Assembly (NCBI RefSeq): GCF_042477335.2
Contig: NC_091262.1
Coordinates: 43,373,001-43,437,000, forward strand
From: Ovis canadensis
Lineage: Eukaryota > Chordata > Mammalia > Artiodactyla > Bovidae
DNA: 64,000 bases
Reading direction: 5' to 3'
In this document: positions 49,684 to 60,023 of the stretch, piece by piece
How positions within the stretch are numbered: the first letter of the stretch is position 1
Layout: each line of letters begins with the position of its first letter
Made by a program: the position numbers and the translations under genes
Notes under the pieces: generated by a model
Databases searched by the model: none
Told to the model about the DNA's origin: nothing
What the model saw: only the letters and a program-made list of their open reading frames with translations

Positions 49684-49952
49684 CTGCTGCTAAGTCGCTT
49701 CAGTTGTGTCCAGTTCTGTGCGACCCCATAGACGGCAGCCCACCAGGCTCCCCTGTCCCTGGGATTCTCCAGGCAAGAACACTGGAGTGGGTTGCCATCT
49801 CCTTCTGCAGTGCATGAAAATGAAAAGTGAAAGTGAAGTCACTCAGTCATGTCCGACTCTTAGCAACCCCATGGACTGAGGCCCACCAGGCTCCTCCGTC
49901 CATGGGATTTTCCAGGCAAGAGGACTGGAGTGGGGGGCCATTGCCTTCTCTG
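49684..49952 (-). repeat. Bov-A2 SINE with 12-bp target duplication
   Basis: Two reverse BovA monomers with a leading (CTG)n run. TTCTCCTACCTG flanks it at 49672-49683 and 49953-49964. Confidence 0.93.
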
Positions 49953-50165
49953 TTCTCCTACCTGACTGCCATGAAATGGGAAATCAGTCTTTTTCCTGCC
50001 TTCCGACTTAACAAACATCAGCTCTTAGAACCACACCATTGACCCTCCTGGGGCTCCAGCTTGTCAGTTCCAGACTTCAGACTTCTCAGCCTCCATAATT
50101 GTGTGAGCCAGTGTTTTATAATTTAGATAGATAGACTAGATAGATATTTCATGGAAGAAATCTGA

Positions 50166-51039
50166 CTAATACACTTAGAAAAACTTCCCTTACTCTCAAG
50201 AGTTGCCTGGGTGTTGTTTCTGAGTGCAAAGCTGCTCAGGGAGAAGTTAACATCCTACACTGTCCTTCTGATTGTGGTCAGTAACCATCACCTAGACTGT
50301 AAGTCCCTAGCTGTAGTTAATTTTTTCAGAGTCATATTATAATATTTCATATATAATATATATTATATTATATGCTGAATAAGGCTTCCTTTTCAAGATG
50401 ACTCACTGAATAGACACTACAGTCCCTCTCCCATCCTACATTTCTAAAAATGAAGAAAAGATAAAAAGTGTTTTATAAAAGTGTGTAAAATGTCATGGTT
50501 GCAAGTGCTATTGGTAATAAGGAACAAGGTAATTTTCTGACTAATACTTCTGCTGGAGAAAATTATGAAACCTGGATAAAATATTTTCCTTTAAATCTGC
50601 TTGAGACTTCTACCTCTGTGAATGTAATAGGGAAGAACAAATCTCAATCTATAATAAACCTGTTTCTTTTACTTTAACCTTTGTATTGTATTCCATTTGC
50701 TTTAAGAATATTGGCTATAACCTGAAATATACAGGATAGTCCAAGACTCCAACCTTTAAGGGTGTGACACTTTTCCATTCATATAGAGATTAAAAAATGT
50801 TGCAGAACAGAGAATAACATTGGTCTTGTTGGAGGTTTATAGGAACATCCATGACCTGACTTATGTGGCCAGCTGCAACAATAAAAGATTCCTGCAGTAA
50901 GCAGTTTGTAACAACCAACCAGCCCCTCCTCCCCACCTTGCCTTTTAAAATGCTTTGCTGAAACCCTTCTGGGAGTTAGGGATTTTTTAAGAGTATAAAC
51001 CACACAGCTACTTGCATAGCCCTATAATAAACCTTTCTA
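50166..51039 (+). other. Unique sequence, then possible LTR fragment
   Basis: 50166-50780 is AT-rich with nothing recognised. From about 50800 to 51030, words such as 'gctgaaacccttctgggagtt' and 'ataataaacctttc' resemble the 3' half of an old endogenous-retrovirus LTR with a polyadenylation signal. Low confidence. Confidence 0.35.
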
Positions 51040-51795
51040 TGCTCCAAAATTTGATCACATGGACCACAGCCTTGTCTAACTCATTGAAACTACAAGCCAT
51101 GTCGTGTAGGGCCACCCAAGACAGATGAGCCATCGTGGAGAGTTCTGACAAAATGTGGTCCACTGGAAAGGGAATGGCAAACCACTTCAGTATTCTTGCC
51201 TTGAGAACCCAATGAACAATATGAAAAGGCAAAAAGATATGACACTGAAAGATGAACTCCTCAGGTCTGTAGGTGCCCAATATGCTACTGGAAAACAGCA
51301 AAGAACTAGCTCCAGAAAGAATGAAGAGGCTGAGCCAAAGCAGAAACAATGCTCAGTCATGGCTGTGTCTGGTGGTGAATGTTAAGTCCCATGCTGTAAA
51401 GAACAATATTGCATAAGAACCTGGAATGCTAGATCCAAGAATCAAGGTAAATTGGAAGTGGTCAAACAGGAGCTAGCAAGAGTGACCATCAACATTTTAG
51501 GACTAAGTGAAGTAAGGTGGACCAGAATGGGTGAATTTAATTCAGACGATCATTACATCTACTACTGTGGGCAGTAGAATCCCTTAGAACAAATGGAGTA
51601 GCCCTCATAGTCAACAGAAGACTCAGAAATGGAGTACTTGGGTGCAATCTCTAAAACAACAGAATGATCTTCGTTCCTTTCCAAGTCAAATCATTCAATA
51701 TCACCGGAATCCAAGTCTATGCCCAATCACTAACGCCAGAGAAGCTGAAGCTGAACGGTTCTATAAAGATCTACAAGACTCCCAGAATTATCACC
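51040..51795 (+). mobile_element. BovB 5' half (before the TADA2B insertion)
   Basis: Sense BovB 5' end, from 'aaatttgatcacatggacc' (about 51046) through the 5' leader and the N-terminal endonuclease coding region to 'cagaattatcacc' at 51795. BovB text resumes at 56196. Together the halves cover about 3.15 kb, close to full length. The frame has stops (for example near 51577). Confidence 0.88.
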
Positions 51796-54427
51796 AAAAA
51801 AAAAAAAAAAAAAAAATGTCAGCAGCAGGCGCCTGAGGCGGGGCGGCCGAGGTGGTGGCGGCCCGCGGTTTCGCTGGAGCGCCGGGCGGCAGAAGATGGC
51901 GAGCTCGGCAAGAAGTACTGCATGTACTGCCTGGCCGAGGTGAGCCCGCTGCGCTTCCACTGCACCGAGTGCCAGGACATCGAGCTGTGCCCCTGCCCCG
52001 GGTGCTTCTCCGCCGGCGCCGAGATCCGCCACCACCACCACCGCCACTACCGCGGCTACCAGCTGATGGACGGCGGGCGCTTCACGCTCTGGGGGCCCGA
52101 GGCAACGGGGGCTGGACCAGCCGCGAGGAGCAGCTGCTGCTGGATGCCACCGAGCAGTTCGGCTTCGGGAACTGGGAGGACATGGCAACTCACGTCGGCG
52201 CTTCCCGGACCCCCCAGGAAGTGATGGAGCATTACACATCTTGGTGGCCGAGCAGCAGCAGCTGGACTACGTGCCTCTGCCGGAGGACTACCAGATCCAG
52301 TATGACCAGAACGCCAAGACGCTCATCAGCAGGCTCTCCGTCAACTAGGCAACGACGTGGAGATCGAGCTGAAGAGCGCGCACGTGGACATGTCCGTGTG
52401 CAAGTTCCGCGAGCGGCAGCGGTGCAAGAACATCGCCCGCGACTACAACCTGGTGCCCGCCTTCCTGGGCAAGGACAAGGAGAAGGAGCGGCGGCGCGGT
52501 GCAAGGTCACCAAGGTGAAAGAGCTGCGGCTGAAGCTGCGGCCTGTCTACCAGTTCATGTCGTGCAAGGAGTTCGACGACCTGTTCGAGTACATGCACAA
52601 GGAGAAGATGCTGCGCGCCAAGATCCGCAAGCTGCAGCCCTACCGGCGCAAGGCATCACCAAGATGGAGGAGTTGGCAGAGTAGAGGCAGCCCGGCACAA
52701 GCGGGAAAAGCGCAAGAACAAGGCGGCGGCGGCGGGGGGCGCCAAGCGCGGCAAGGAGGACGGCCGGAACCGCGAGTTCGCGGACATCGAGCACCTGCCG
52801 GGCTTTGAGCTCCTGTCAGACGGCGAGAAGGTGCTGTGCAGCTCGCTGAACCTGAGCCCCAAGCACTTCGTGACCGTGAAGACCATCATCATCAAGGACG
52901 ACCTGCCGAAGCGCCAGGGCATCCCCTCCAAGAGCCGCCTGCCCAGCTACCTGGATAAAGTCCTCAAGAAGTGGATCCTGAACTTCCTCACCGAGAGCAG
53001 GTGGATATCCATAGACGCCTCCTGAAGCCCGCCGCTTGGAACTGACGGAGGGACGGATGGCTGGATGGTGGCCGCGAGAGCCGCACGACAGCGAAGAGGG
53101 GGAAAAAAAAACAACTTTGTGAGCCAAAAGGAAACGGGGTGGGCGGGAGTAGGAGAGGGCACACATTTCCGGCTCCACCCCCACCCCGCATTGTTGCTCT
53201 TTTTTTTTAAACAAATTGAGTTCTTTTTTTAGGGTATCAGTTCTTTTTCTTATCCTCAGAAGAAGCAATAGCAACAGTCGGATCAAGGAGAAGACAAAAC
53301 CCGTGTATATTTTAACTGAATCCCTAAACGTAGTACTTTAAGATGATGATTTGCCTTTAAGTGTTGCCTTTAAGTGTTCAGTGTGGGGCATATGATGATG
53401 AGATTGGGCAATTTCCTTTTTTTGTTGTTGCTTCCCAGTGGTACAGGACTGTGAGATGGGTGGAGAGGAGCCCTTTCCTGCTGGCCACCAGCTCACCCCG
53501 GTGACCTGAGCTCTGCGCGGCTGCCCTCAATGTTGGGCAGGTGGCACTTTAGGCCGAGGGTGCAGGGCCGGACAGAAGAGGCCAGGGGAGGGCGGGATGG
53601 GCATCCGTAGGGACTCGCCAGGAGGAATCTGGTGTTGAATGGTTTGGCCAAACTGAGCTTCCCCACGCGGACATGCAGTGGCACTTTGAGGGAGCTCACC
53701 GCGGTGTCTTGGGGGGACGCAGGGCCCAGCGCAGACTGGCAGAACGCGGAGCCACCTCCCCTGGGGCTGCTGCTTGCTGCGCTTAGAACTTGGCCGTGCG
53801 TTTTACTTGGAAGAGCTCATTTTAAATGAAGTTCACCGAGAGTTGAGAGTTCTGGGTTTTGGGTCAGCCCCTTCTAGGGTTCTCCCCCCAGTGGCAAGCC
53901 CCTCTGTCTCTGAGATTGGCCACGTGTCTTGTCTTGTGTGGTGTCAGGCGCTGGGCTAGACGAGAGGGACCCCTGTGGCCTGGAGGCCCCGGCACTGCTT
54001 CTCTGGGCTGCCTCCTTGAGCCAGACTCTGGTGTGGCTCTGCCCAGCCCAGTTCAGAGAGGCTATCAGGGGCGCCCCTTCGTGACGGGCACGGTGCCTTC
54101 ACGTGGGAACCTAAGGATTCGTGTGTCTTCCAGCTGCCTGGGGCTCTCGTGTCCAAGGCCCAGCTGTAGAGTCACTGGAGTGGCCAGACCCCAGTGGTCC
54201 AACGGTCGTACTGGGGCGCATCCTGCCTCTCATCCCTCGTAGCTACCAGACTGTTTACCTCCCAGAATGCTTGGGTTTGAAGTTACTTTAAATTGAAGGT
54301 ATTTGGGAGGGAAAAAAAACACCTCATTTCCAAGGACGGCTCAGTTATGGTGCCTTTTCCTTTCACACCCTCTGTCTGTCCCTTAGGGTGAATTTCCAGC
54401 ATTAAACACACACGTCAAGTATATTGG

Positions 54428-54635
54428 GGGCTTCCCTGGTGACTCAGATGGTAAAGAACCCAGCTACAATGCAGGAGACCTGGGTTCAGTCCCTGGGTTG
54501 GGACGATCTCCTGGAGAAGGGAATGGCAACCCATTCCGGTATTCTTGCCTTGGAGAACCCCCACAGACAGAGGAGCCTCGGCGGGCCACTGTCCACGGAG
54601 TTGCAAAGAGTCGGACACGACTGAGTGCCTGACGC
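54428..54635 (+). repeat. Bov-tA SINE in the TADA2B pseudogene 3' UTR
   Basis: Sense Bov-tA from 'gggcttccctggtgactcag' to 'tcggacacgactgagtgcctga'. The unique 3' UTR continues on both sides. Confidence 0.9.
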
Positions 54636-55292
54636 TCAAACACGTCGTCCGTGGCTTTAGTTGTAAACCGCGTAGCATGCTGGCAGAGCAGCACTCCCTG
54701 ACCGCAAGCCCGGGCCGCCCTCTCTGACCATAAAGCAGCGGCGGTGGTGTCACTCCCGAGCACAGCCTCCCGCCTTCGCCCGAAGGGTAACCGCCGCTGA
54801 TGAGAGCGCGGACACGGCCTTCATTCGGTCTTCGCCTAGCAGAGGCGGAGACAGTGCTCATCCTTCCAGGGGTTCTCAGTCAGGGTTCCTGGAGCAGCAG
54901 CGCAGCGTCCCCAGGGGAACAGGCTGGGCCTTCAGGGACTGGGCCCCCACTAGGCCTCAGACACTCGGGGCGGGGTCTCGCAGGTCACTGGGACTCCGAC
55001 TGAAGTTTGAGAACTACGGGCTTTAGCCGCTCTGGTGTCACTGATTTTCTACATCAGATTCCTAGTTTGGTGAGGTTTTTTATTTAAGTCTTATTTTTAT
55101 ACAAAATGATCGCCAGACTTTCACTAAGCTTGAGAAGCAAAAGCTCCCTGTAAAATGTGCATGGCCCTGGCCAAGAGCTCTCAAAGGAGATGTTCCGTGC
55201 TTAAGCAGGTTGTCAGTGTGTGTATATTTCTTCTCGATGGTATGAAGAATTTATTTAGGCTTGACTGTTTTTAAACACCGTAATGAATGTAT

Positions 55293-55515
55293 TAAGTGAA
55301 GTGAAGAAGTGAAGTCGCTCAGTCATGTCTGACTTTTTGCGACCCCATGGACTGTAGCCTACCAGGCTCCTCTGTCCATGGGATTTTCCAGGCAAGAGTA
55401 CTGGAGTGGGTTGCCATTTCCTTCTCCAGGGGATCTTCCCAACCCAGGGATCGAACCTGGGTCTCCTGCATTGCAAGCAGACGCTTTAGCATCTGAGCCG
55501 CCAGGTTTGTTTATA
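55293..55515 (-). repeat. Bov-tA SINE with 12-bp target duplication
   Basis: Reverse Bov-tA. TAATGAATGTAT occurs at 55281-55292 and 55516-55527. It inserted into the pseudogene after the pseudogene itself arrived. Confidence 0.93.
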
Positions 55516-55712
55516 TAATGAATGTATAATTTATGTTAAAAGTGTGAACCCTTTGTTACAAGAGAAAAGAAATTTTATGATTGGTTGCCTCTTGCCCCAT
55601 CAACTCCAGCTATTACTGTCGCATTAGTCCCACCCCTGCTGTTTGCTCAGAGCATTTAAATTTCTGTATTTAATTCTGAATGATTAATGAGTCACCATAA
55701 TCCCATGAAATT

Positions 55713-56030
55713 CAGTTCAGTCCAGTTCAGTCACTCAGTCGTGTCTGATTCTTTGCGACCCCATGAATCGCAGCACGCCAGAGCTTCCTGTCCATCACCA
55801 ACTCCCGGAGTTCACTCAGACTCACGTCTATCGAGTCAGTGATGCCATCTAGCCATCTCATCCTCGGTCGTCCCCCTTTCCTCCTGCCCCCAATCCCTCC
55901 CAACTCTTAGCATGAGGTGGCCAAAGTACTGGAGTTGCAGCTTTAGCATCATTCCTTCCAAAGAAATCCCAGGGCTGATCTCCTTCAGAATGGACTGGTT
56001 GGATCTTCTTGCAGTCCATGGAGTTAGGTC
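55713..56030 (-). mobile_element. BovB 3' fragment in the TADA2B pseudogene
   Basis: Reverse BovB 3' end from 'cagttcagtccagttcag' to 'cttgcagtccatgg', with a small internal deletion near 55900. Pseudogene 3' UTR text resumes before 56161. Confidence 0.87.
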
Positions 56031-56195
56031 TTTTCAAAACTGAAACTCTGTCCAGTCACAGAAGATAATCAGCTGTTCAGAATGATGCTTTGGATGGCCA
56101 GTATTCTGAGAATGTATTCAGACCAAAAGTCTGCTTACCGCCTTTTTCCCCCCTTTACACATTAAACAGGTTGAGAACCAAAAAAAAAAAAAAAA

Positions 56196-58582
56196 GAGTC
56201 ATTTTCATCATAGGAGAATAGAAATGCAAAAGTAGGAAGTCAAGAGATACCTGGAGTAACAGGCAAGTTTGTTCTTAGAGTACAAAGTGAAACACAGCAA
56301 AGGGTAACAGAGTTTTGCCAAGAGAACACACTGGTCATAGCAAATACCCTCTTCCAACAACACAAGAGACAACTCTACACATGGACATCACCAGGTGGTC
56401 AATACCAAATCAGATTGATTATATTCTTTGCAGGCAAAAATGGAGAAGCTCTATACAGTTAGCAAAAACAAGATTGGGAGCTGACTGTAGCTCAGTTCAT
56501 GAACTCTCTTATGGCCAAATTCAGACTTAAATTGAATAAAGCAGGGAAAATGACTAGGCCATTCAGGTCTGACCTAAATAAAATACCTTACAGTTATACC
56601 GTGGAAGTGACAAATAGATTCAAGGAATTAGATCTGATAGACAGAGTGCCTGAAGAACTATGGACAGAGGTGTGTAACAATGGATAGGAGGCAGTGATCA
56701 AGACCACCCCCAAGAAAAAGAAATGCAAAAAGGCAAAATGGTTATCTGAGGATGACTTACAAATAGCTGAGGAAAGAAGAGACACGAAAGGCGAAGGAGA
56801 AAAGGAAAGATGTACCCATCTGAATGCAGAGTTCCATAGAATAGCAAGGAGAGATACGAAAGCCTTCCTAAGTGATCAATACAAAGAAATAGAGGAAAGC
56901 AATAGAACTGGGAAAGACTAAAGATCTCAAGAAAATTAGAGATACCAAGGGAACGTTTCATGTAAAGATGGGCTCAATAAAGGGCAGAAATGGTATGGAC
57001 CTAACAGAAGCAGAAGATATTAAGAAGAGGTGGCAAGAATACACAGAAGAACTATATTAAAAGATCTTAATGACCCAGATAACCACGATGGTGTGATCAC
57101 TCACCTAGAGTCAGACATCTTGGAGGGCGAAGTCAAGTGGGCTTAAGGAGGCATCACTGTGAACAAAGCTAGTGGAGGTGATGGAATCCCAGCTGAGCTA
57201 TTTCAAATCCTAAAAGATGATGTTGTTAAAGTGCTGCACTCAATATGGCAGCAAATTTGGAAAACAGCAGGGGTCACAGGACTGGAAAAAGTCAGTTTTT
57301 ATTCCATTCCCAAAGAAAGGCAAGCCCAAGAATGTTCAAATGGCTGTACAATTGCACTCATTTCATACACTAGCCAAATAATGCTCAAAATTTTCCAAAC
57401 TAGGCTTCAAAAGTATGTGAACTGAGAACTGCCAGATGTTCAAAGGCATACGCACCAGAGATCAAATTGCCAACATCCACTGGATCATAGAATAAGTCAG
57501 AGAATTCCAGAAAAACATCTACTACTGTTTCATTGACTACTTTAAACCCTTTACGTGGATCACAACAAACTGGAAAATTCTTAGAGATGGGAATACCAGG
57601 CTACCCACTGCCTCCTGAGAAACCTATATGCAGGTCAAGAAGCAATAGTTAGAATCCAATATGGAACAATGGGCTGGTTCAAAATTGGGAAAGGAGTATG
57701 TCAAGACTGTATATTGTAACCCTGCTTATTTAACTTATCTGTAGAGTACATCATGTGAAATGCCAGACTAGATGAAGCACAAGCCGGAATCAAGGTTGCC
57801 GGGAGAAATATCAGTAACAGATATGCAGATGACACCACCCTTATGGCAGAAAGTGAAGAGGAACTAAAGAGCCTCTTGATGAAAGTGAAAGAGGAGAGTG
57901 AAAAAGCAGGCTTAAAACTCAACATTCAAAAAATGAAGATTATGACATCTGGTCCTATCACTTCATTTCAAATAGATGGAGAAACAGTGGAAACAGTGAC
58001 AGACTTTATTTTCTTGGGCTCGCAAATCACTGCAGATGGTGACTGAAGCCACGAAATTAAAAGATTCTTGCTCTTTGGAAGAAAAGCTATGAAAAACCTA
58101 GACAACATATTAAAAAGCAGAGACATTACTTTGCTGACAAAGGTCCATCTAGTCAAGGCTATTATTTTCCAGTAGTCATGTATGGATGTGAGAATTGGAT
58201 CATAAAGAAGCTGAGCACTGAAGAATTGATGCTTTTGAACTGTGGTGTTGGAGAAGAATCTTGAGAGTCCTGTGGACTGAAAGGAGATCAAACCAGTCAT
58301 TCCTAAAGGAAATCAACCCTGAATATTTATTGGAAGTGTGGATTCTGAAGCTTAAGCTCCAATACTTTGGCCACCTAATGCAAAGAGCTGACTCATTAGA
58401 AAAGACCCTGATGCTGGGAAAGACTGAAGGCAGGAGAAGAAGGGGACAATAGAGGATGAGATGATTGGATGGACATTGGATGGACATGAATTTGAGCACT
58501 GTCGGTGTTGGTGATGGACAGGGAAGACTGGCATGCTGCAATCCATGGGGTTGCAAAGTGTCAGATCCAACTGAGCGATTAA
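56196..58582 (+). mobile_element. BovB 3' part (after the TADA2B insertion)
   Basis: BovB continues in the endonuclease region ('ttttcatcataggagaatag'), with the C-terminal endonuclease at 56300-56500. The linker is at 56520-57060, and RT follows to about 58440 with YADD preserved near 57820. The 3' end finishes near 58582 ('caactgagcgattaaac'). Multiple stops and frameshifts split it into frames of 60-90 codons. Read together with 51040-51795 this is one element. Confidence 0.9.
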
Positions 58583-58949
58583 ACTTACCTCCATCTTTGC
58601 ATCAACCAATTTTAGCAAGAATCCTGCTAAGGGGCTTAATTAAACCCCTTGATCACCCTTGATGTGTGATGACTCTTAGATGTAATTGGGTTCTGCACCC
58701 TCCACTACCCACTAGGTGACATCTAATTAGCCTGGCCTGTCTTCAGCAAAGAATCTTGCCAAGTCAGTTTAGCCAGAATCCCCCTTACCCTTGATGTATC
58801 CCTTTATTAATTTTGCATCTATTTACCCCCACCCTGCTTCTTGGTTTAAATTCCCACTTGTCTTTGTGTTTGGAGTTGAGCCCCATGCCTTTCCCCTACT
58901 GCACAGCCCCAGCTGCAGTGGTGCTTATACCTGTCACAATAGTGTGTTC
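58583..58949 (+). other. Possible old LTR fragment, otherwise unassigned
   Basis: C/T-rich text near 58740-58945 loosely resembles a retroviral LTR R/U5 end. The similarity is weak and no boundaries are visible. Confidence 0.25.
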
Positions 58950-59162
58950 ATGCTAAGTCACTTCAGTCATGTCTGACTTTGAGACCTTGCAGACTGTAGC
59001 CCACCAGGCTCTTCCATGAATGGGACTCTCCAGGCAAGAATACTGGAGTAGGTTGCCATGCCCTCCTCCAGGGGATCTTCCCAAACTAGGGATCATATCT
59101 GTGTCTCTTATGTCTTCTGCACTGGCAGGCATGTTCTTTACCACTAACGCCACTTGGGAAGC
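58950..59162 (-). repeat. Bov-tA SINE, reverse orientation
   Basis: Complete reverse Bov-tA from 'tcatgctaagtcacttcagt' to the head motif 'aacgccacttgggaagcac'. Confidence 0.85.
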
Positions 59163-59881
59163 ACAAAGCAGTTGGCACCTCTGCATGAAGTTTGCCTTAA
59201 CATTTTAATAATTGTCATGAATTTTTATTCCTTAACAAGGGAGACTCTGGAATGGAAATAGTAACTGGAAGGTATCCTTTGAGGAGACATGTGCTGGGCT
59301 TTCATGCTCCTGTACCTGGCAGTCCTGAGCTGAGGGCTATTAAGGGGAATGTCCTCTGAATGTAAGAGTGGAATGGGTGCAGGAGCCTGGGGGACATCTT
59401 CTGAAGGCATTTGAAAGACTCCTGCTACCAGAGGAGAGGTAGAGAGATGATCACAGGTATCCCCAAGGGATGCAACAGTGACAAGCTGACCTCATCTGTG
59501 CTATCTGGATCATGTGAGCTTTTAACCTCTGCTATGCCTGTGTTCAATACCCTCCTTTCTGATCCTATAATAAATCCCTAGGGGGTAGAATTTCTCACCT
59601 GATAGTCTCCCAATGTCCATTTATGTCATTGGACCACAGAAAGATGAAGGGGCACAGTGTCCCACTCAACAGATGTCTATCTGCAAAGCCTGGGTTCTCA
59701 TCTAACACCTCTGACTGTGGCTAACAGAGCTTGCTGTGGTGTTGTCCTTAGGGAGCCCTCCCTGAGTATCTTGCTGAACGTACCAGGGCAGAAAGGTATA
59801 CAGTGGCATGAGTGAGCCGAAAGTTGTTTTATTATAGAAGTCTAAGAGAAATGAAAGCCCCAAAGCAGACAGTCATCCAAA
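59163..59881. other. Unique sequence, no supported gene
   Basis: Short frames only. AATAAA near 59569. Nothing recognised. Confidence 0.45.
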
Positions 59882-59890
59882 TATCCCCAG

Positions 59891-60014
59891 GCACACATGT
59901 GCTCAGTTGCTTCAGTGGTGTCTGACTCTTTGCAACGCTATGGACTGTGGCCCACCAGGCTCCTCTGTCCATGGGATTCTCCAGGCAAGAATATTGGAAT
60001 GGATTGCCATTTTC
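59891..60014 (-). repeat. Bov-tA SINE, truncated, with 9-bp target duplication
   Basis: Reverse Bov-tA body without the head. TATCCCCAG flanks it at 59882-59890 and 60015-60023. Confidence 0.88.
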
Positions 60015-60023
60015 TATCCCCAG

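Larger units (their letters stand above)
48165..50165 (+). repeat. Ancient repeat dissected into four pieces
   Basis: Four pieces read consecutively as one old mammalian repeat: 48165-48273, 49003-49050, 49601-49683 and 49953-50165, ending 'aatctgactaatac'. Intervening blocks are an L1, a BovB and a Bov-A2. Family name unresolved. Confidence 0.7.
51817..56195 (+). pseudogene. TADA2B: Processed pseudogene of TADA2B (SAGA complex adaptor)
   Basis: An intronless copy of TADA2B mRNA: GC-rich 5' UTR (51817-51895), start ATG 51896, normal stop TGA 53023-53025, long 3' UTR, ATTAAA at 56161-56166 and a 16-base poly(A) at 56180-56195. The ZZ zinc-finger cysteines (two CxxC pairs near 51920-51990), the SANT-like segment (about 52110-52225, 'GFGNWEDMA') and the C-terminal SWIRM region (about 52800-53020, 'LPSYLDKVLKK') are recognisable but in different frames. 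Damage includes a lost base in codons 2-3, a lost base near 52103, a frame-shifting deletion of about 130 bases near 52236, and a frame change near 52655. The normal protein links GCN5/PCAF to SAGA. The copy cannot make it. The 318-codon frame at 51852-52808 is a shadow. It splits a BovB. The 3' UTR carries three later insertions. Confidence 0.95.

Noticed and set aside
51852-52808. 318-codon open frame
   Set aside because: It is an out-of-frame reading of the GC-rich TADA2B copy; the true protein matches lie in other, broken frames.
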